Source of the DNA: Pseudomonas folii | GTDB lineage: Bacteria > Pseudomonadota > Gammaproteobacteria > Pseudomonadales > Pseudomonadaceae | Direction of reading: 5' to 3' | NCBI RefSeq assembly: GCF_014357575.1 | Contig: NZ_JACONW010000058.1 | Coordinates: 1-33,899, forward strand | DNA: 33,899 bases | In this document: one piece after another, positions 15,920 through 23,537 of the stretch | Layout: each line of letters begins with the position of its first letter | Position numbering within the stretch: position 1 is the stretch's first letter | Notes under the pieces: generated by a model | The model's input: only the letters and a program-made list of their open reading frames with translations | What the model was told of the DNA's origin: nothing | Database searches by the model: none | Position numbers and translations under genes: made by a program

Positions 15920-16936
15920 TCAGGTATCGAAATCAAAGCGTCGCAGCCACTCGATCAGGGCCTGCCGATAGCGGGTCATGCCCTTGTAGTCGGCAATGGC
16001 CTCGGGCAAATCGCGAATCACCCGATGCATGCGTTGCGCCCAGGCCGGATTGGTGACGAGTTCGTCCATGCTGATCAGGTAGGTGCGAATGCCGAACATC
16101 AGCGCGTTGGAGCGCGGCAGGCGCATCATCAGCTGCATCTCCACACGCAGATGAACCAGTCGTCCTGCGTTTTCGGCAGTGACCTTGCCACGGTCGTTGC
16201 CCCATTCATGAAAGGTTTCGGGCGACGAATCCAGTCGCGGATTGATCGTCAACGTCCAGTTCAGGCGACGCACCGGCTGGCCGACCTGCACATTCAGCAG
16301 GTATTTCAGCGCCCGGTCGAAGATGCCCATCTGATGCGCCATCGGTACCGGCGAGTGCCATTGTTTGAAGCTCATGCCAGCGTCGAAACGCAATGACCAG
16401 TCGGCCGGACAGGTGACCATGCCCGCGTCCATGAACAGGTCGCCATCTCGCTGGTCGAGCACGGCGAAGTCGCCCTGCAACTGGCGGGTGATGTACTCCA
16501 GTGGCTCGCACGGCAGGCTCGCCGGATCACCGAAGGTGAAACGCTGATCAATACCCATCGGCAGGTTCTGCCAGTGCCAGGCGTCGCCGTCGCGCTGCAG
16601 ATGAAAGTGCTGCGGATAGTCTTCAGACAGATGCTCCATCAGCACCTGCACCATGTCCCAGGCGGCCTGAGTCATGTGCGGCATGACCAGACAGCGCCCG
16701 GGGTCGCGTTCCAGTACCCGGGCTCGTTCGGCGGTCTCGGACAGGTAATGTTCGTCGATGTCGAACGGATGCTCGAAGATCGAACCCGGATCGCGGGAAG
16801 TTGCTGGCTCGATGTTCACCGAGTACATGTACTGATCTTCGGGAAACGGAAACGGGAAGCGCGCGATGGCCTGCGGGCTGTTGCGAAAGCTGAAGTCGTC
16901 GCAGTAGGTTTGCGGTGCTTTGAAGGCTAGGGTCAT
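15920..16936 (-). CDS. dmmC: Dimethylamine monooxygenase haem subunit (DUF3445)
   Basis: A 338-residue DUF3445 protein of the haem-dependent oxidative N-demethylase family, the catalytic part of dimethylamine monooxygenase, which turns dimethylamine into methylamine plus formaldehyde. Family hallmarks are visible: AGMVTCPADWSL near 171-182, the HSPVP motif at 194-198, and VEMQLMMRLPRSNALMFGIR at 265-284 near the C-terminus. The axial haem ligand cannot be picked from sequence. The start at ATG 16936 has GTGGAG 8 bases upstream and lies 15 bases after the reductase stop; an in-frame TTG five codons earlier is less likely. Subunit letters differ between publications; I use A, B, C in operon order. 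Confidence 0.87.
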   Translation of the reverse strand: MTLAFKAPQTYCDDFSFRNSPQAIARFPFPFPEDQYMYSVNIEPATSRDPGSIFEHPFDIDEHYLSETAERARVLERDPGRCLVMPHMTQAAWDMVQVLMEHLSEDYPQHFHLQRDGDAWHWQNLPMGIDQRFTFGDPASLPCEPLEYITRQLQGDFAVLDQRDGDLFMDAGMVTCPADWSLRFDAGMSFKQWHSPVPMAHQMGIFDRALKYLLNVQVGQPVRRLNWTLTINPRLDSSPETFHEWGNDRGKVTAENAGRLVHLRVEMQLMMRLPRSNALMFGIRTYLISMDELVTNPAWAQRMHRVIRDLPEAIADYKGMTRYRQALIEWLRRFDFDT

Positions 16937-16951
16937 GACAAAACTCCACAA

Positions 16952-17881
16952 TCAGATATCGAGTACCAGCGCTCCGCCGCAACTGCGCGACACACAGGGC
17001 ATCAAGTGAGTGTTGCGTTCGTGGTCGCTGAGAAACAGATCCCGATGCTCGACCGCACCGTCTACATAAGCTGTCTGGCATTGCCCACAGACGCCGCCGC
17101 GACAGAGGTTCGGCACCTCGATGCCAGCCGCTTCCAGGGCTTCGAGCAGGCTGTCTTCGGCATTGACCTTTAACTGTCGACCGCTACGTACGAGGTGCAC
17201 ATCGAAGGGATTACCAGGCTCCGGCGCGGCGAACGCCTCCCAGTGCACGCGACTGGCCGGCCAGCCCAGCGCCTGGCTCTGCTCGCGCAAGGCATCGATC
17301 AACGTTTGCGGGCCACAGGCGTAAACATGTGTGCCCAGTGGGCGCTGGCTCAGCAGCGTGTTCAGATCCAGTCGTCGCGTGGGGCTGGCATACACATGCA
17401 GGCGTGGCCCCAACTGCTCGCGCAACGTGTCCAGATAGGCATCGCTGATGCCGGGACGGCAGGCGTAATGCAGCTCGAAATCCTGGCCCTGACGCGTTAG
17501 CTCCGCGCAATACGCCATGAACGGCGTAATGCCGATGCCTGCGGCAATCAACAGGTGCAGGCGCGCTTTGCTGTGTACCGGAAACAGATTGGCCGGTGCC
17601 GAAATAGTCAGCCGGTCACCGACGTCCAGTTCGTCATGGATAAAGTGTGAGCCACCGCGTGACAGAGACTGACGACGCACGGCGATGCGGTAATGGCGCG
17701 TCTGAGCGGGATCACCCAGCAGCGAATAGGCATTACGTCGGCCATTGGGCAAGTGCACTTGCACATGGCTGCCCGCTGAAAAAGCCGGCAAAGAACCGCT
17801 CAGCGGCTCCAGCAACAGTTCGCGCACCATCGGCGTCAGCAAGTGGGTTTGCGCCACTCGAACGGCAATCGTTTGGCTCAT
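16952..17881 (-). CDS. dmmB: Dimethylamine monooxygenase reductase subunit (VanB/PDR type)
   Basis: A 309-residue electron-transfer subunit feeding the DUF3445 haem protein. It has a flavin domain with RNAYSLLG at 49-56, a NAD(P)H domain with GIGITP at 115-120 and YACGPQ at 187-192, and a C-terminal plant-type 2Fe-2S ferredoxin with C260-x4-C265-x2-C268-x27-C296. This order (flavin, NAD, 2Fe-2S) is that of phthalate dioxygenase reductase and VanB. Its ATG overlaps the dmmA stop (ATGA at 17878-17881), so the two are translationally coupled. On its own it would be called a generic PDR/VanB reductase; the neighbours give the specific assignment. Confidence 0.9.
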   Translation of the reverse strand: MSQTIAVRVAQTHLLTPMVRELLLEPLSGSLPAFSAGSHVQVHLPNGRRNAYSLLGDPAQTRHYRIAVRRQSLSRGGSHFIHDELDVGDRLTISAPANLFPVHSKARLHLLIAAGIGITPFMAYCAELTRQGQDFELHYACRPGISDAYLDTLREQLGPRLHVYASPTRRLDLNTLLSQRPLGTHVYACGPQTLIDALREQSQALGWPASRVHWEAFAAPEPGNPFDVHLVRSGRQLKVNAEDSLLEALEAAGIEVPNLCRGGVCGQCQTAYVDGAVEHRDLFLSDHERNTHLMPCVSRSCGGALVLDI

Positions 17882-18423
17882 GCGCAGGCCTCCCCGTATG
17901 GTCGGTCGGCATCGGCGCAGACTCCGATATACGCGCCCAAACGCTGGGAAAAGTGCTGGCGAACTTCAAGCACTACAGCGCACTGGCAACAGGTGTGCAG
18001 TGCGGCATCAGTAGCGTCCTGCAATGTGGCGCAGTGCACGCAGAACACCGAACGGCTATCGCCCTCGCCCGGTCCCGAGTTCAGGCTCAACGTGATTTCA
18101 TCGGTCAGTAGCCCCGCGTCAACGGCCACCGTGCGCACCTTCCAGAGAAACGACTCATCGCCCTGCACATGCAACTGCACACCGACATGGCTGTTGCGTA
18201 AATGCTCGGCCAGTACCCCCTGTAACGTCTGTAGATCTTCCAGTTCGGGCAAGGCCAGGTGCGTCAGGCTGCGGGCTTGTGCAAGCCGGTCTTGTAGCTC
18301 GGCATGAAGTTTAAGGCCTTGCGTCTGGGTCACCAGCAAATAATCACGGGACAACTGCATGGGTGGTACTGCGTCATACGTCGGCAGGCTGAAAGGGCGC
18401 GACGCTGCAATCGGATTGTTCAT
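17878..18423 (-). CDS. dmmA: Dimethylamine monooxygenase small Cys-rich subunit (DmmA family)
   Basis: A 181-residue soluble protein, first gene of the operon, matching in size and setting the small third subunit of dimethylamine monooxygenase. Its C-terminal third holds a compact metal-binding pattern, C128-xx-C131 and C145-C146-x-C148, that looks like a zinc ribbon or rubredoxin-like knuckle, plus C169 and C180. It may hold zinc or iron and link reductase to haem subunit; that is inference. I chose ATG 18423, which has CACGAGGATC directly upstream; a TTG at 18477 would lie inside the promoter region. Its stop overlaps the dmmB start. Confidence 0.8.
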   Translation of the reverse strand: MNNPIAASRPFSLPTYDAVPPMQLSRDYLLVTQTQGLKLHAELQDRLAQARSLTHLALPELEDLQTLQGVLAEHLRNSHVGVQLHVQGDESFLWKVRTVAVDAGLLTDEITLSLNSGPGEGDSRSVFCVHCATLQDATDAALHTCCQCAVVLEVRQHFSQRLGAYIGVCADADRPYGEACA

Positions 18424-18478
18424 GTCGATCCTCGTGCTGACGAGGGCGGAATTGCCCTGACGTTTCCTCATGGGCAAG

Positions 18479-18507
18479 ATAATTTCCTATGCGGCATGCA
18501 TGCTCAA
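18479..18507 (-). promoter_or_regulatory. Candidate promoter of the dmm-purU-tmm-tdm operon
   Basis: On the minus strand, TTGAGC (18507-18502) and AATTAT (18484-18479) are spaced by 17 bases, giving a transcript start near 18472 and a leader of about 50 bases before dmmA. Both boxes match the sigma-70 consensus at 4 of 6 positions, as expected for an activator-dependent promoter. The NarL-like dyad upstream would be centred near -58. Confidence 0.45.
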
Positions 18508-18521
18508 TCCTCACGATGAGC

Positions 18522-18537
18522 TACTCCCAAAGGGGTA
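18522..18537. promoter_or_regulatory. NarL/LuxR-type 7-2-7 operator between dmmA and the regulator gene
   Basis: TACTCCC-AA-AGGGGTA is an inverted pair of heptamers with 2-base spacing. The right heptamer read on the minus strand is TACCCCT, a full match to the NarL-family TACYYMT consensus; the left matches at 6 of 7 positions. A TTGACA (18539-18544) follows directly on the plus strand, so the site sits next to the -35 of the regulator gene and upstream of the operon promoter. Confidence 0.6.
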
Positions 18538-18603
18538 GTTGACAGTCAGAGGCATGGAATTTGCTGTCTTACAGCATTCATATCGACAAGACGGGAGGAA
18601 AAA

Positions 18604-19245
18604 ATGCACACAATCAGCCCCGCGCCTTCGCCGTTATCGACCACCCATTCGCTGACCGAACGCGAAACGCAAACCCTCAGCCTGATCAGGGACGGCCTCA
18701 ACAACAAGCAGATCGCCCGGGAGCTGGGCATCAGCGATGGCACGGTAAAGATTTATGTGCGCAACCTCCTGCGCAAGTTTGACCTGCACTCACGCCTGGA
18801 GCTGGCGTCATGGATGCATCGTCATGAAGCGCAGCCGCAAGGTCATGAACCGATAACGGTCACTGAACAAGCTCCGCAGGCCGCCACCTCGATCAGTGTC
18901 AGCGGCTTGGTCAACGACTTGCCGGCGCTGATCTACAAGGGTGAAAACGCGCGCGCCTGGCGCATGCAGTACGTCAGTGAAGGCTGCCTGCACCTCACCG
19001 GCTACTCCGCCGAACAACTGACTCGCGAACAAAGCTATGGCGCATTGATTCTTGAGGAATACAGCGACTATGTCTGGTACTGCGTGCAATGCGCACTGCT
19101 CAAGCGTGAGCCGTTTCAGCTGAAATACCGGATATGTTGTGCCGATGGCCGCATCAAGGAAGTGTGCGAAACCGGCGTCGGGCTGTACTCGAGTAGCGGC
19201 GAGATCCTGGGACTTGAAGGGGTGATATTCGAGGTGGGTGCGTAA
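18604..19245 (+). CDS. LuxR-type regulator with N-terminal HTH and C-terminal PAS-like domain
   Basis: A 213-residue regulator, transcribed divergently from the methylated-amine operon. A GerE/LuxR helix-turn-helix is at about 14-72 (LTERETQTLSLIRDGLNNKQ, then IARELGISDGTVKIYVRNLLRKF). After a 30-residue linker comes a PAS-like sensory domain (about 100-210: MQYVSEGCLHLTGYSAEQL, later FQLKYRICCADGRIKEVCETG). This order is the reverse of most LuxR proteins, where the HTH is C-terminal. There is no receiver domain. GGGAGG lies about 6 bases before the ATG. The position and the NarL-like dyad in the shared promoter region suggest it controls the operon and itself, sensing a methylamine, redox state or formaldehyde; the signal is unknown. 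Confidence 0.85.
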   Translation: MHTISPAPSPLSTTHSLTERETQTLSLIRDGLNNKQIARELGISDGTVKIYVRNLLRKFDLHSRLELASWMHRHEAQPQGHEPITVTEQAPQAATSISVSGLVNDLPALIYKGENARAWRMQYVSEGCLHLTGYSAEQLTREQSYGALILEEYSDYVWYCVQCALLKREPFQLKYRICCADGRIKEVCETGVGLYSSSGEILGLEGVIFEVGA

Positions 19246-19343
19246 GGTCTGTACCCTTCGATATTTCAGGTGTTCCGTGGTCTATTCGGCGCCTTCAACG
19301 TCTCTCATCAAACAATATGCAAACCCTGGATTGAAATGCATTT

Positions 19344-19405
19344 TCTGTAGGAGATTCCCCGTCGTCCAGACTCCGCGCTGTCGCGCAGCAAACACGGATC
19401 TGTTG
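19344..19405. repeat. REP-like segment, family C (CGCTGTCGnGCAGCAAACAC)
   Basis: CTGTAGGAGATTCCCCGTCG at 19344, followed by CGCTGTCGCGCAGCAAACAC at 19376-19395 and GGATCTGT. The second part recurs at 33863-33890 with one or two changes, also next to CTGTAGGAG. The two sites share the units in a different order, so they are variants of one repeat family. Confidence 0.6.
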
Positions 19406-19526
19406 GGGCGAATGGGACGAACTTGAAAGCCGGTTCGGCGAGTTGATGAAGCCCGTGACGCTCTACCCGATCAGGTACCGGGTCGATGGATTCCCGACGG
19501 CCGAGCAGCTCGGCCAACTGCCGTAA
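19386..19526 (+). pseudogene. Possible 3' remnant of a gene truncated by a repeat
   Basis: An open frame of 46 codons ends at TAA 19524-19526. From 19413 on it reads like real protein (WDELESRFGELMKPVTLYP and on, ending TAEQLGQLP) with normal Pseudomonas codon use, but it has no start and runs upstream straight into the family C repeat. A perfect 7-bp hairpin (GGCCGAG-CAG-CTCGGCC, 19499-19515) lies in it. I do not recognise the family. It may be the tail of a gene lost on insertion or deletion at the repeat, or chance. Confidence 0.35.
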
Positions 19527-19530
19527 ATAA

Positions 19531-20025
19531 TCAGGCCATCAGCATTACAAACCACTGCCACGGGGTCAGCTTCGTCACCATCATCAGCACCACGATGAAC
19601 ATGCCGAGAAAACCGCAAACGCCCATCCAGAACCATTTCTGATAGAGGGTGTGGTATCGATCATCCAGTAACAGGCCCTGTTCAACTGCGCTCAATGCCA
19701 GCCCATGCATCCGCTTTTGCAGGACAAGGACCGGCAGCCAGAGCGCACCGACGCCAATGAAGATCGCCACCGAAGTCATCAACCAGGGTGAAGTCAACGG
19801 CAGCCCCGCAAGCGTCACCAGCAGGTAGCCCGTACCGAGCTGAAGAAAGCCTGCGGGCGTGGTAATCCAGGTATCGAACCGCACCACCATCGCACAGACA
19901 TGAGCAATGACTTGTGGGTTGCGAGTGCGACTGGCTGCGATCAGATAAAGAAACGAGCCCATACCGAATCCGAGCAGGAAGATCGCCGCGATCACATGCA
20001 AATACTTCATCGCCAGATAAAGCAT
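19531..20025 (-). CDS. DUF2269 family inner-membrane protein
   Basis: A 164-residue protein with four hydrophobic helices (about 5-28, 50-72, 80-102 and 132-155) and the DUF2269 pattern: HVIAAIFLLGFGMGSFLYLI at the start, FDTWITTPAGFLQLGTGYLL in the middle, and a C-terminal YQKWFWMGVCGFLGM. No function is established for the family. It begins 3 bases after the stop of the upstream saccharopine-dehydrogenase-like gene with AAAGG before the ATG, so the two are an operon. The pairing suggests the membrane protein works with, or anchors, the upstream oxidoreductase. Confidence 0.82.
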   Translation of the reverse strand: MLYLAMKYLHVIAAIFLLGFGMGSFLYLIAASRTRNPQVIAHVCAMVVRFDTWITTPAGFLQLGTGYLLVTLAGLPLTSPWLMTSVAIFIGVGALWLPVLVLQKRMHGLALSAVEQGLLLDDRYHTLYQKWFWMGVCGFLGMFIVVLMMVTKLTPWQWFVMLMA

Positions 20026-20028
20026 CGA

Positions 20029-21156
20029 TCAACCTTTCTCATCCGAGAAGCGTACGGCCAGCTGTATATTCTGCGGATCGTTCATGGCTGCCAGATACTC
20101 TTCAACGCTGACCTCCCCCACACAGGGTCGCGCGCCTGGCTGCGGGCGATACTGCTGAGCGACTTTTGCCACCAGCGCTACCGCAGCGCAACTGGGTATT
20201 TCCGGACCTTTGTCGTTGTACGCCGTTAGCTGGGCATTCATGCTCAGGGCGTTACCATCCACGCCGACACCCTCGACATCGATGTACATCGCACTGAGAC
20301 CGTCACCGAAGCGCTCGAACAGCGTTCCCCAGCGATGCAGTCGTGCGGCCCATCCCATCCGGTCCTTGACCAGCCCTGCGCGCAAGGAGGCTGCCAACAG
20401 GTAATTGGCTACGCCCCCAAGCTTGAGGCCCGAGCCTGCCTTGAAACTCAGAGTGTGCGCACCATAGCGGTCGCCAAAAATGTCGATGTCCGGCACATCG
20501 ACGTTAGCCAGCACGCGCGTCCCCAGATGCTGCATTTTGCGTAACGTCAGATCCTGCCAGCCCGAAACTTCGTGAACCTGCCCGCCTCGCAGTTGTTTGA
20601 TCGGCTTACCGGCGTAAGCGAGTACACCTTCAACGGTGGACAATCCGGGCATTTTTGCCGAGGAAGAGATGCCATGTTCAATGACATCAATTCGGCTGAA
20701 GCGGTGACGGTACTGGTCAATGATGGCTGATGACAGCGTAGGCACAGAGCTGCAGCCGCTGAGCAGGGTTACACCTGCCTGTCTGGCTGCTGCGTCGAGA
20801 ATGCCGATACCGTTGACGAAAGCTCGGCAGTCCGCCAGGTCACAGTAGTTGACCCCGGCCTCGATACACGCCTGGGCCACGGCATAGGACTGCCCCTGAA
20901 ATGGCCCGCCTGTGTGGATGACCCATTGGACATCCAGCGCGCGCAATGCCGAACCGAACTCTGCGCCCATGGCATTACCACACCAGCTCTCACACATAAC
21001 GCCCGATTGGCCTTGCAGCGTACTGACACTGTCAGCCAGCCTTTCAGGGTTGCGCCCCGCAATTACAAGCGCAACGTTGGGCATGTTGATCAGGTGTCGG
21101 CAGACAATCGTGCCGAAATTTCCGTACCCGCCAACCACCATGACTCTCAGCGACAT
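20029..21156 (-). CDS. Saccharopine dehydrogenase-like NAD(P)-binding protein
   Basis: A 375-residue protein with an N-terminal Rossmann fold (VMVVGGYGNFGTIVCRHL, residues 5-22; AGRNPERL about 33-40) and the saccharopine-dehydrogenase-type layout, including HTGGPFQGQSYAVAQACIEAGVNYCDLAD at about 101-129. True saccharopine or lysine-pathway activity is unlikely: proteins of this type in pseudomonads are uncharacterised oxidoreductases or trans-acting homologues. Its only close neighbour is the DUF2269 membrane gene 3 bases downstream. The substrate is unknown. Confidence 0.8.
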   Translation of the reverse strand: MSLRVMVVGGYGNFGTIVCRHLINMPNVALVIAGRNPERLADSVSTLQGQSGVMCESWCGNAMGAEFGSALRALDVQWVIHTGGPFQGQSYAVAQACIEAGVNYCDLADCRAFVNGIGILDAAARQAGVTLLSGCSSVPTLSSAIIDQYRHRFSRIDVIEHGISSSAKMPGLSTVEGVLAYAGKPIKQLRGGQVHEVSGWQDLTLRKMQHLGTRVLANVDVPDIDIFGDRYGAHTLSFKAGSGLKLGGVANYLLAASLRAGLVKDRMGWAARLHRWGTLFERFGDGLSAMYIDVEGVGVDGNALSMNAQLTAYNDKGPEIPSCAAVALVAKVAQQYRPQPGARPCVGEVSVEEYLAAMNDPQNIQLAVRFSDEKG

Positions 21157-21389
21157 TCAATGCTTCCCTGTCTTTAATACCGTTTACGTTAATAAGAGAC
21201 TATTTGCCGGTAAGCTTATCAGGCTCGTTCCGCAGGCTCCTCATACATCGACAAGAATGAGCGCTGAGGCCCTAACCCGGCTGCTGGTACACTGGATGAG
21301 TCCATGTAGTAGCGTGGTGACAACGCCCCGACGTCATTCACCGTAGAACATTAACCGGATAGAACTTCATCCTCTGTGAAGAAACCTGA

Positions 21390-22169
21390 ATGAATCCCTT
21401 AAAGATCCTGACAACGTCATTTCGGCTGCTTTTCCGTAACGCCGGAAGTATCGCGTTGCTGTGCGTGCCACTTCTAGCGGTAGAGATGTTTATAAGAAAT
21501 ATCAGTAGAGGCCTGCTGAGCAGCGGTAACGATCTGGCGTGGCAAGCGATAATCGGAACAGTCATCCCGCCGCTGTACACTGGTTTGCTGTTGCTCATCC
21601 TTGATGCCCGCAGCCGGGACGAGCCAGTGGCCACAGGTGACTTCCTGTCTAAAGTGCTACGCCTGTGGCCAGCGTTGGCTGTGTTGTCTGCGCTCGACCA
21701 GTTGCTGATCGTCGTTGTCGATATGTCGTTGCTTTCTGCTGATACCTGGCTAACGATCATACTATCCACCGTCCAGGTGATCCCTCCCGTGGTATGGGCG
21801 ACGCTCAGGTGGGCCGTATTTTTCCTGGCACTGTGGATGATGATGCGACTGATGTTTAACCAATGCCTGGTGCTATTGCGAGGGCTCTCGATAGCAGCAG
21901 CCATACGCGAAAGTTTCATCCTGTCCAGAGGGCAACTATGGCAAGTAGTCGCCTGCCTTGCGTTGTTACTCACCCCGGTGTTGCTGGTGATCGCCGTCAT
22001 ATCCAGTCTGCAGCCCAACTGGTTAGGATTCTTCAGTATTGCCTTTGATCTAAACAATCAAGGTAGCGCCGCGGCAAATTCGATAGTCGCGGGTTTTATC
22101 CGGTTGTTTACCACCATTGTGATATTTAGCCTTTTCACAGCGGTCGCCAGGCGGCCAGGCATCGAGTAG
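21390..22169 (+). CDS. Polytopic membrane protein (YciC/UPF0259-like)
   Basis: A 259-residue protein with about six hydrophobic segments. The start MNPLKILTTSFRLLFRNAGS and the internal AAAIRESFILSRGQLWQVVAC resemble the YciC/UPF0259 and glycerophosphodiesterase-membrane-domain group, in which similar amphipathic repeats precede helices. No enzyme motif is present. It stands alone: about 230 bases of non-coding DNA lie on each side. The function is unknown; a membrane-homeostasis role is only a guess from the family. Confidence 0.72.
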   Translation: MNPLKILTTSFRLLFRNAGSIALLCVPLLAVEMFIRNISRGLLSSGNDLAWQAIIGTVIPPLYTGLLLLILDARSRDEPVATGDFLSKVLRLWPALAVLSALDQLLIVVVDMSLLSADTWLTIILSTVQVIPPVVWATLRWAVFFLALWMMMRLMFNQCLVLLRGLSIAAAIRESFILSRGQLWQVVACLALLLTPVLLVIAVISSLQPNWLGFFSIAFDLNNQGSAAANSIVAGFIRLFTTIVIFSLFTAVARRPGIE

Positions 22170-22406
22170 TGATCTTTATGGTCCTCATTGGTATCGCTCT
22201 GAATGGCTGACCTGAAGCGCACCATCTCCTACAGGATTCATTTTAATCCAGTGGCATGCCTGTAACAGGCCTATACCGCCCTACGATTTTCGGCTGGAAC
22301 TGATAAGGTGCGTTGCCTGTAGACATGGATTGGGATGACGCTGCCGGATCACCGCGCAATGGCGCACTACATCCAGCAACGAACACAGCCAAAGGAAACG
22401 CGTTTA

Positions 22407-23537
22407 ATGTTTCACGTCATGTTCAGCCTGCCATGCCTGTATGTCATCGCCCGTTTTATCCTGCCGATGCCATGGAAGTTGCAGGCGAAAATCGCTGTCG
22501 CGCTGCTGCTGGTGCTCGCCTCGCAATATCACCTGTATTCCCGGTTTTCGTCCGGCAGCGTGTTCTCCCCGGAATTCCCGCGAACTGTCGTGACGCTGTT
22601 CAACTGGGCCTTTGGCTCGATTCTGCTCATCGCGGTAGGCCAGATCATTGTTGACCTGATAGCGCTGCTGACGATGCTCGTTCGGCGGCAAAGACTGACT
22701 ATTCCAGCCAACCTGCGTTATGGATTCGGTATTGCGGCGTTCTTGCTGGCCGCACTCGGTGTGAACCAGGCGATACGGGTTCCGCCCGTCAAGGATATCG
22801 AGATAGCGATCAACAACCTTCCCCCACAATTCGATGGCTACAAGATCCTGCAACTGACGGACTTGCATATCAGTCGCCTGTTTGATGAGCGGTGGACGCG
22901 AGCAGTGGTGAAGGACTCGAACAATCTGGGTGTCGATCTGATCGTCGTCACAGGCGACCTGATTGACGGTTCGATCCGTGACCGGACCCGAGACATTGAC
23001 GCCCTGCGTGATCTTCGCGCTCCTGACGGTGTGTACGTCATTCCCGGCAACCATGAATACTTCTTCGACAATCAAGCATGGATGCAGCATTTCGTTTCAC
23101 TGGGGATGATCCCGCTTGCGAACAGCCATACGCTGATCAAACGCAACGGCGCGCAGATTGTATTGGCGGGTGTCACGGACGTTACAGCACCTAGAACCGG
23201 CTTCCCCGCGCCCGACCTGAAGCAGGCGCTGCAAGGATCGCCCAAAGATACACCGATCATCCTGCTCGACCATCAACCCAGAAACGCAGAATTCTCCGCA
23301 AGCCAGGGCGTGGCTGTTCAGCTGTCCGGTCATACCCACGGCGGCATGATTCTGGGGCTTGAGCGAGTGATCGCCTTGGCGAATGAGGGCTTCGTTTCCG
23401 GCTTTTATAACGTCGGCGGAATGCAGCTTTACGTCAACAACGGCACCGCCCTGTGGCCCGGATTTGCGTTGCGACTGGGTATACCGTCGGAGCTGACCCG
23501 CATCACGCTTCGAACTGCGCAGCAGTCGACCCAATGA
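22407..23537 (+). CDS. Membrane-anchored metallophosphoesterase (YkuE/YaeI-like)
   Basis: A 376-residue protein with an N-terminal membrane domain (hydrophobic segments at about 5-20, 28-44, 63-92 and 106-120) and a calcineurin-like phosphoesterase domain from about 145. All metal-ligand motifs are present in order: D152-x-H154 (LTDLH), GD184 (VVTGDLID), GN215H216E, H289 (LLDHQ), and GH309TH311GG. Relatives hydrolyse lipid phosphates such as UDP-diacylglucosamine or phosphatidylglycerol-type substrates; which one applies here is open. I chose the ATG at 22407 (AAGGAAA upstream). Its stop overlaps the start of the DCC gene by ATGA, so the pair is translationally coupled. Confidence 0.88.
   Translation: MFHVMFSLPCLYVIARFILPMPWKLQAKIAVALLLVLASQYHLYSRFSSGSVFSPEFPRTVVTLFNWAFGSILLIAVGQIIVDLIALLTMLVRRQRLTIPANLRYGFGIAAFLLAALGVNQAIRVPPVKDIEIAINNLPPQFDGYKILQLTDLHISRLFDERWTRAVVKDSNNLGVDLIVVTGDLIDGSIRDRTRDIDALRDLRAPDGVYVIPGNHEYFFDNQAWMQHFVSLGMIPLANSHTLIKRNGAQIVLAGVTDVTAPRTGFPAPDLKQALQGSPKDTPIILLDHQPRNAEFSASQGVAVQLSGHTHGGMILGLERVIALANEGFVSGFYNVGGMQLYVNNGTALWPGFALRLGIPSELTRITLRTAQQSTQ

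Noticed and set aside
22253..22270. GGCATGCC and GCCTGTAACAGGC short palindromes
   Set aside because: Too short and too common; no partner arms or conserved neighbours to make a REP or operator claim.
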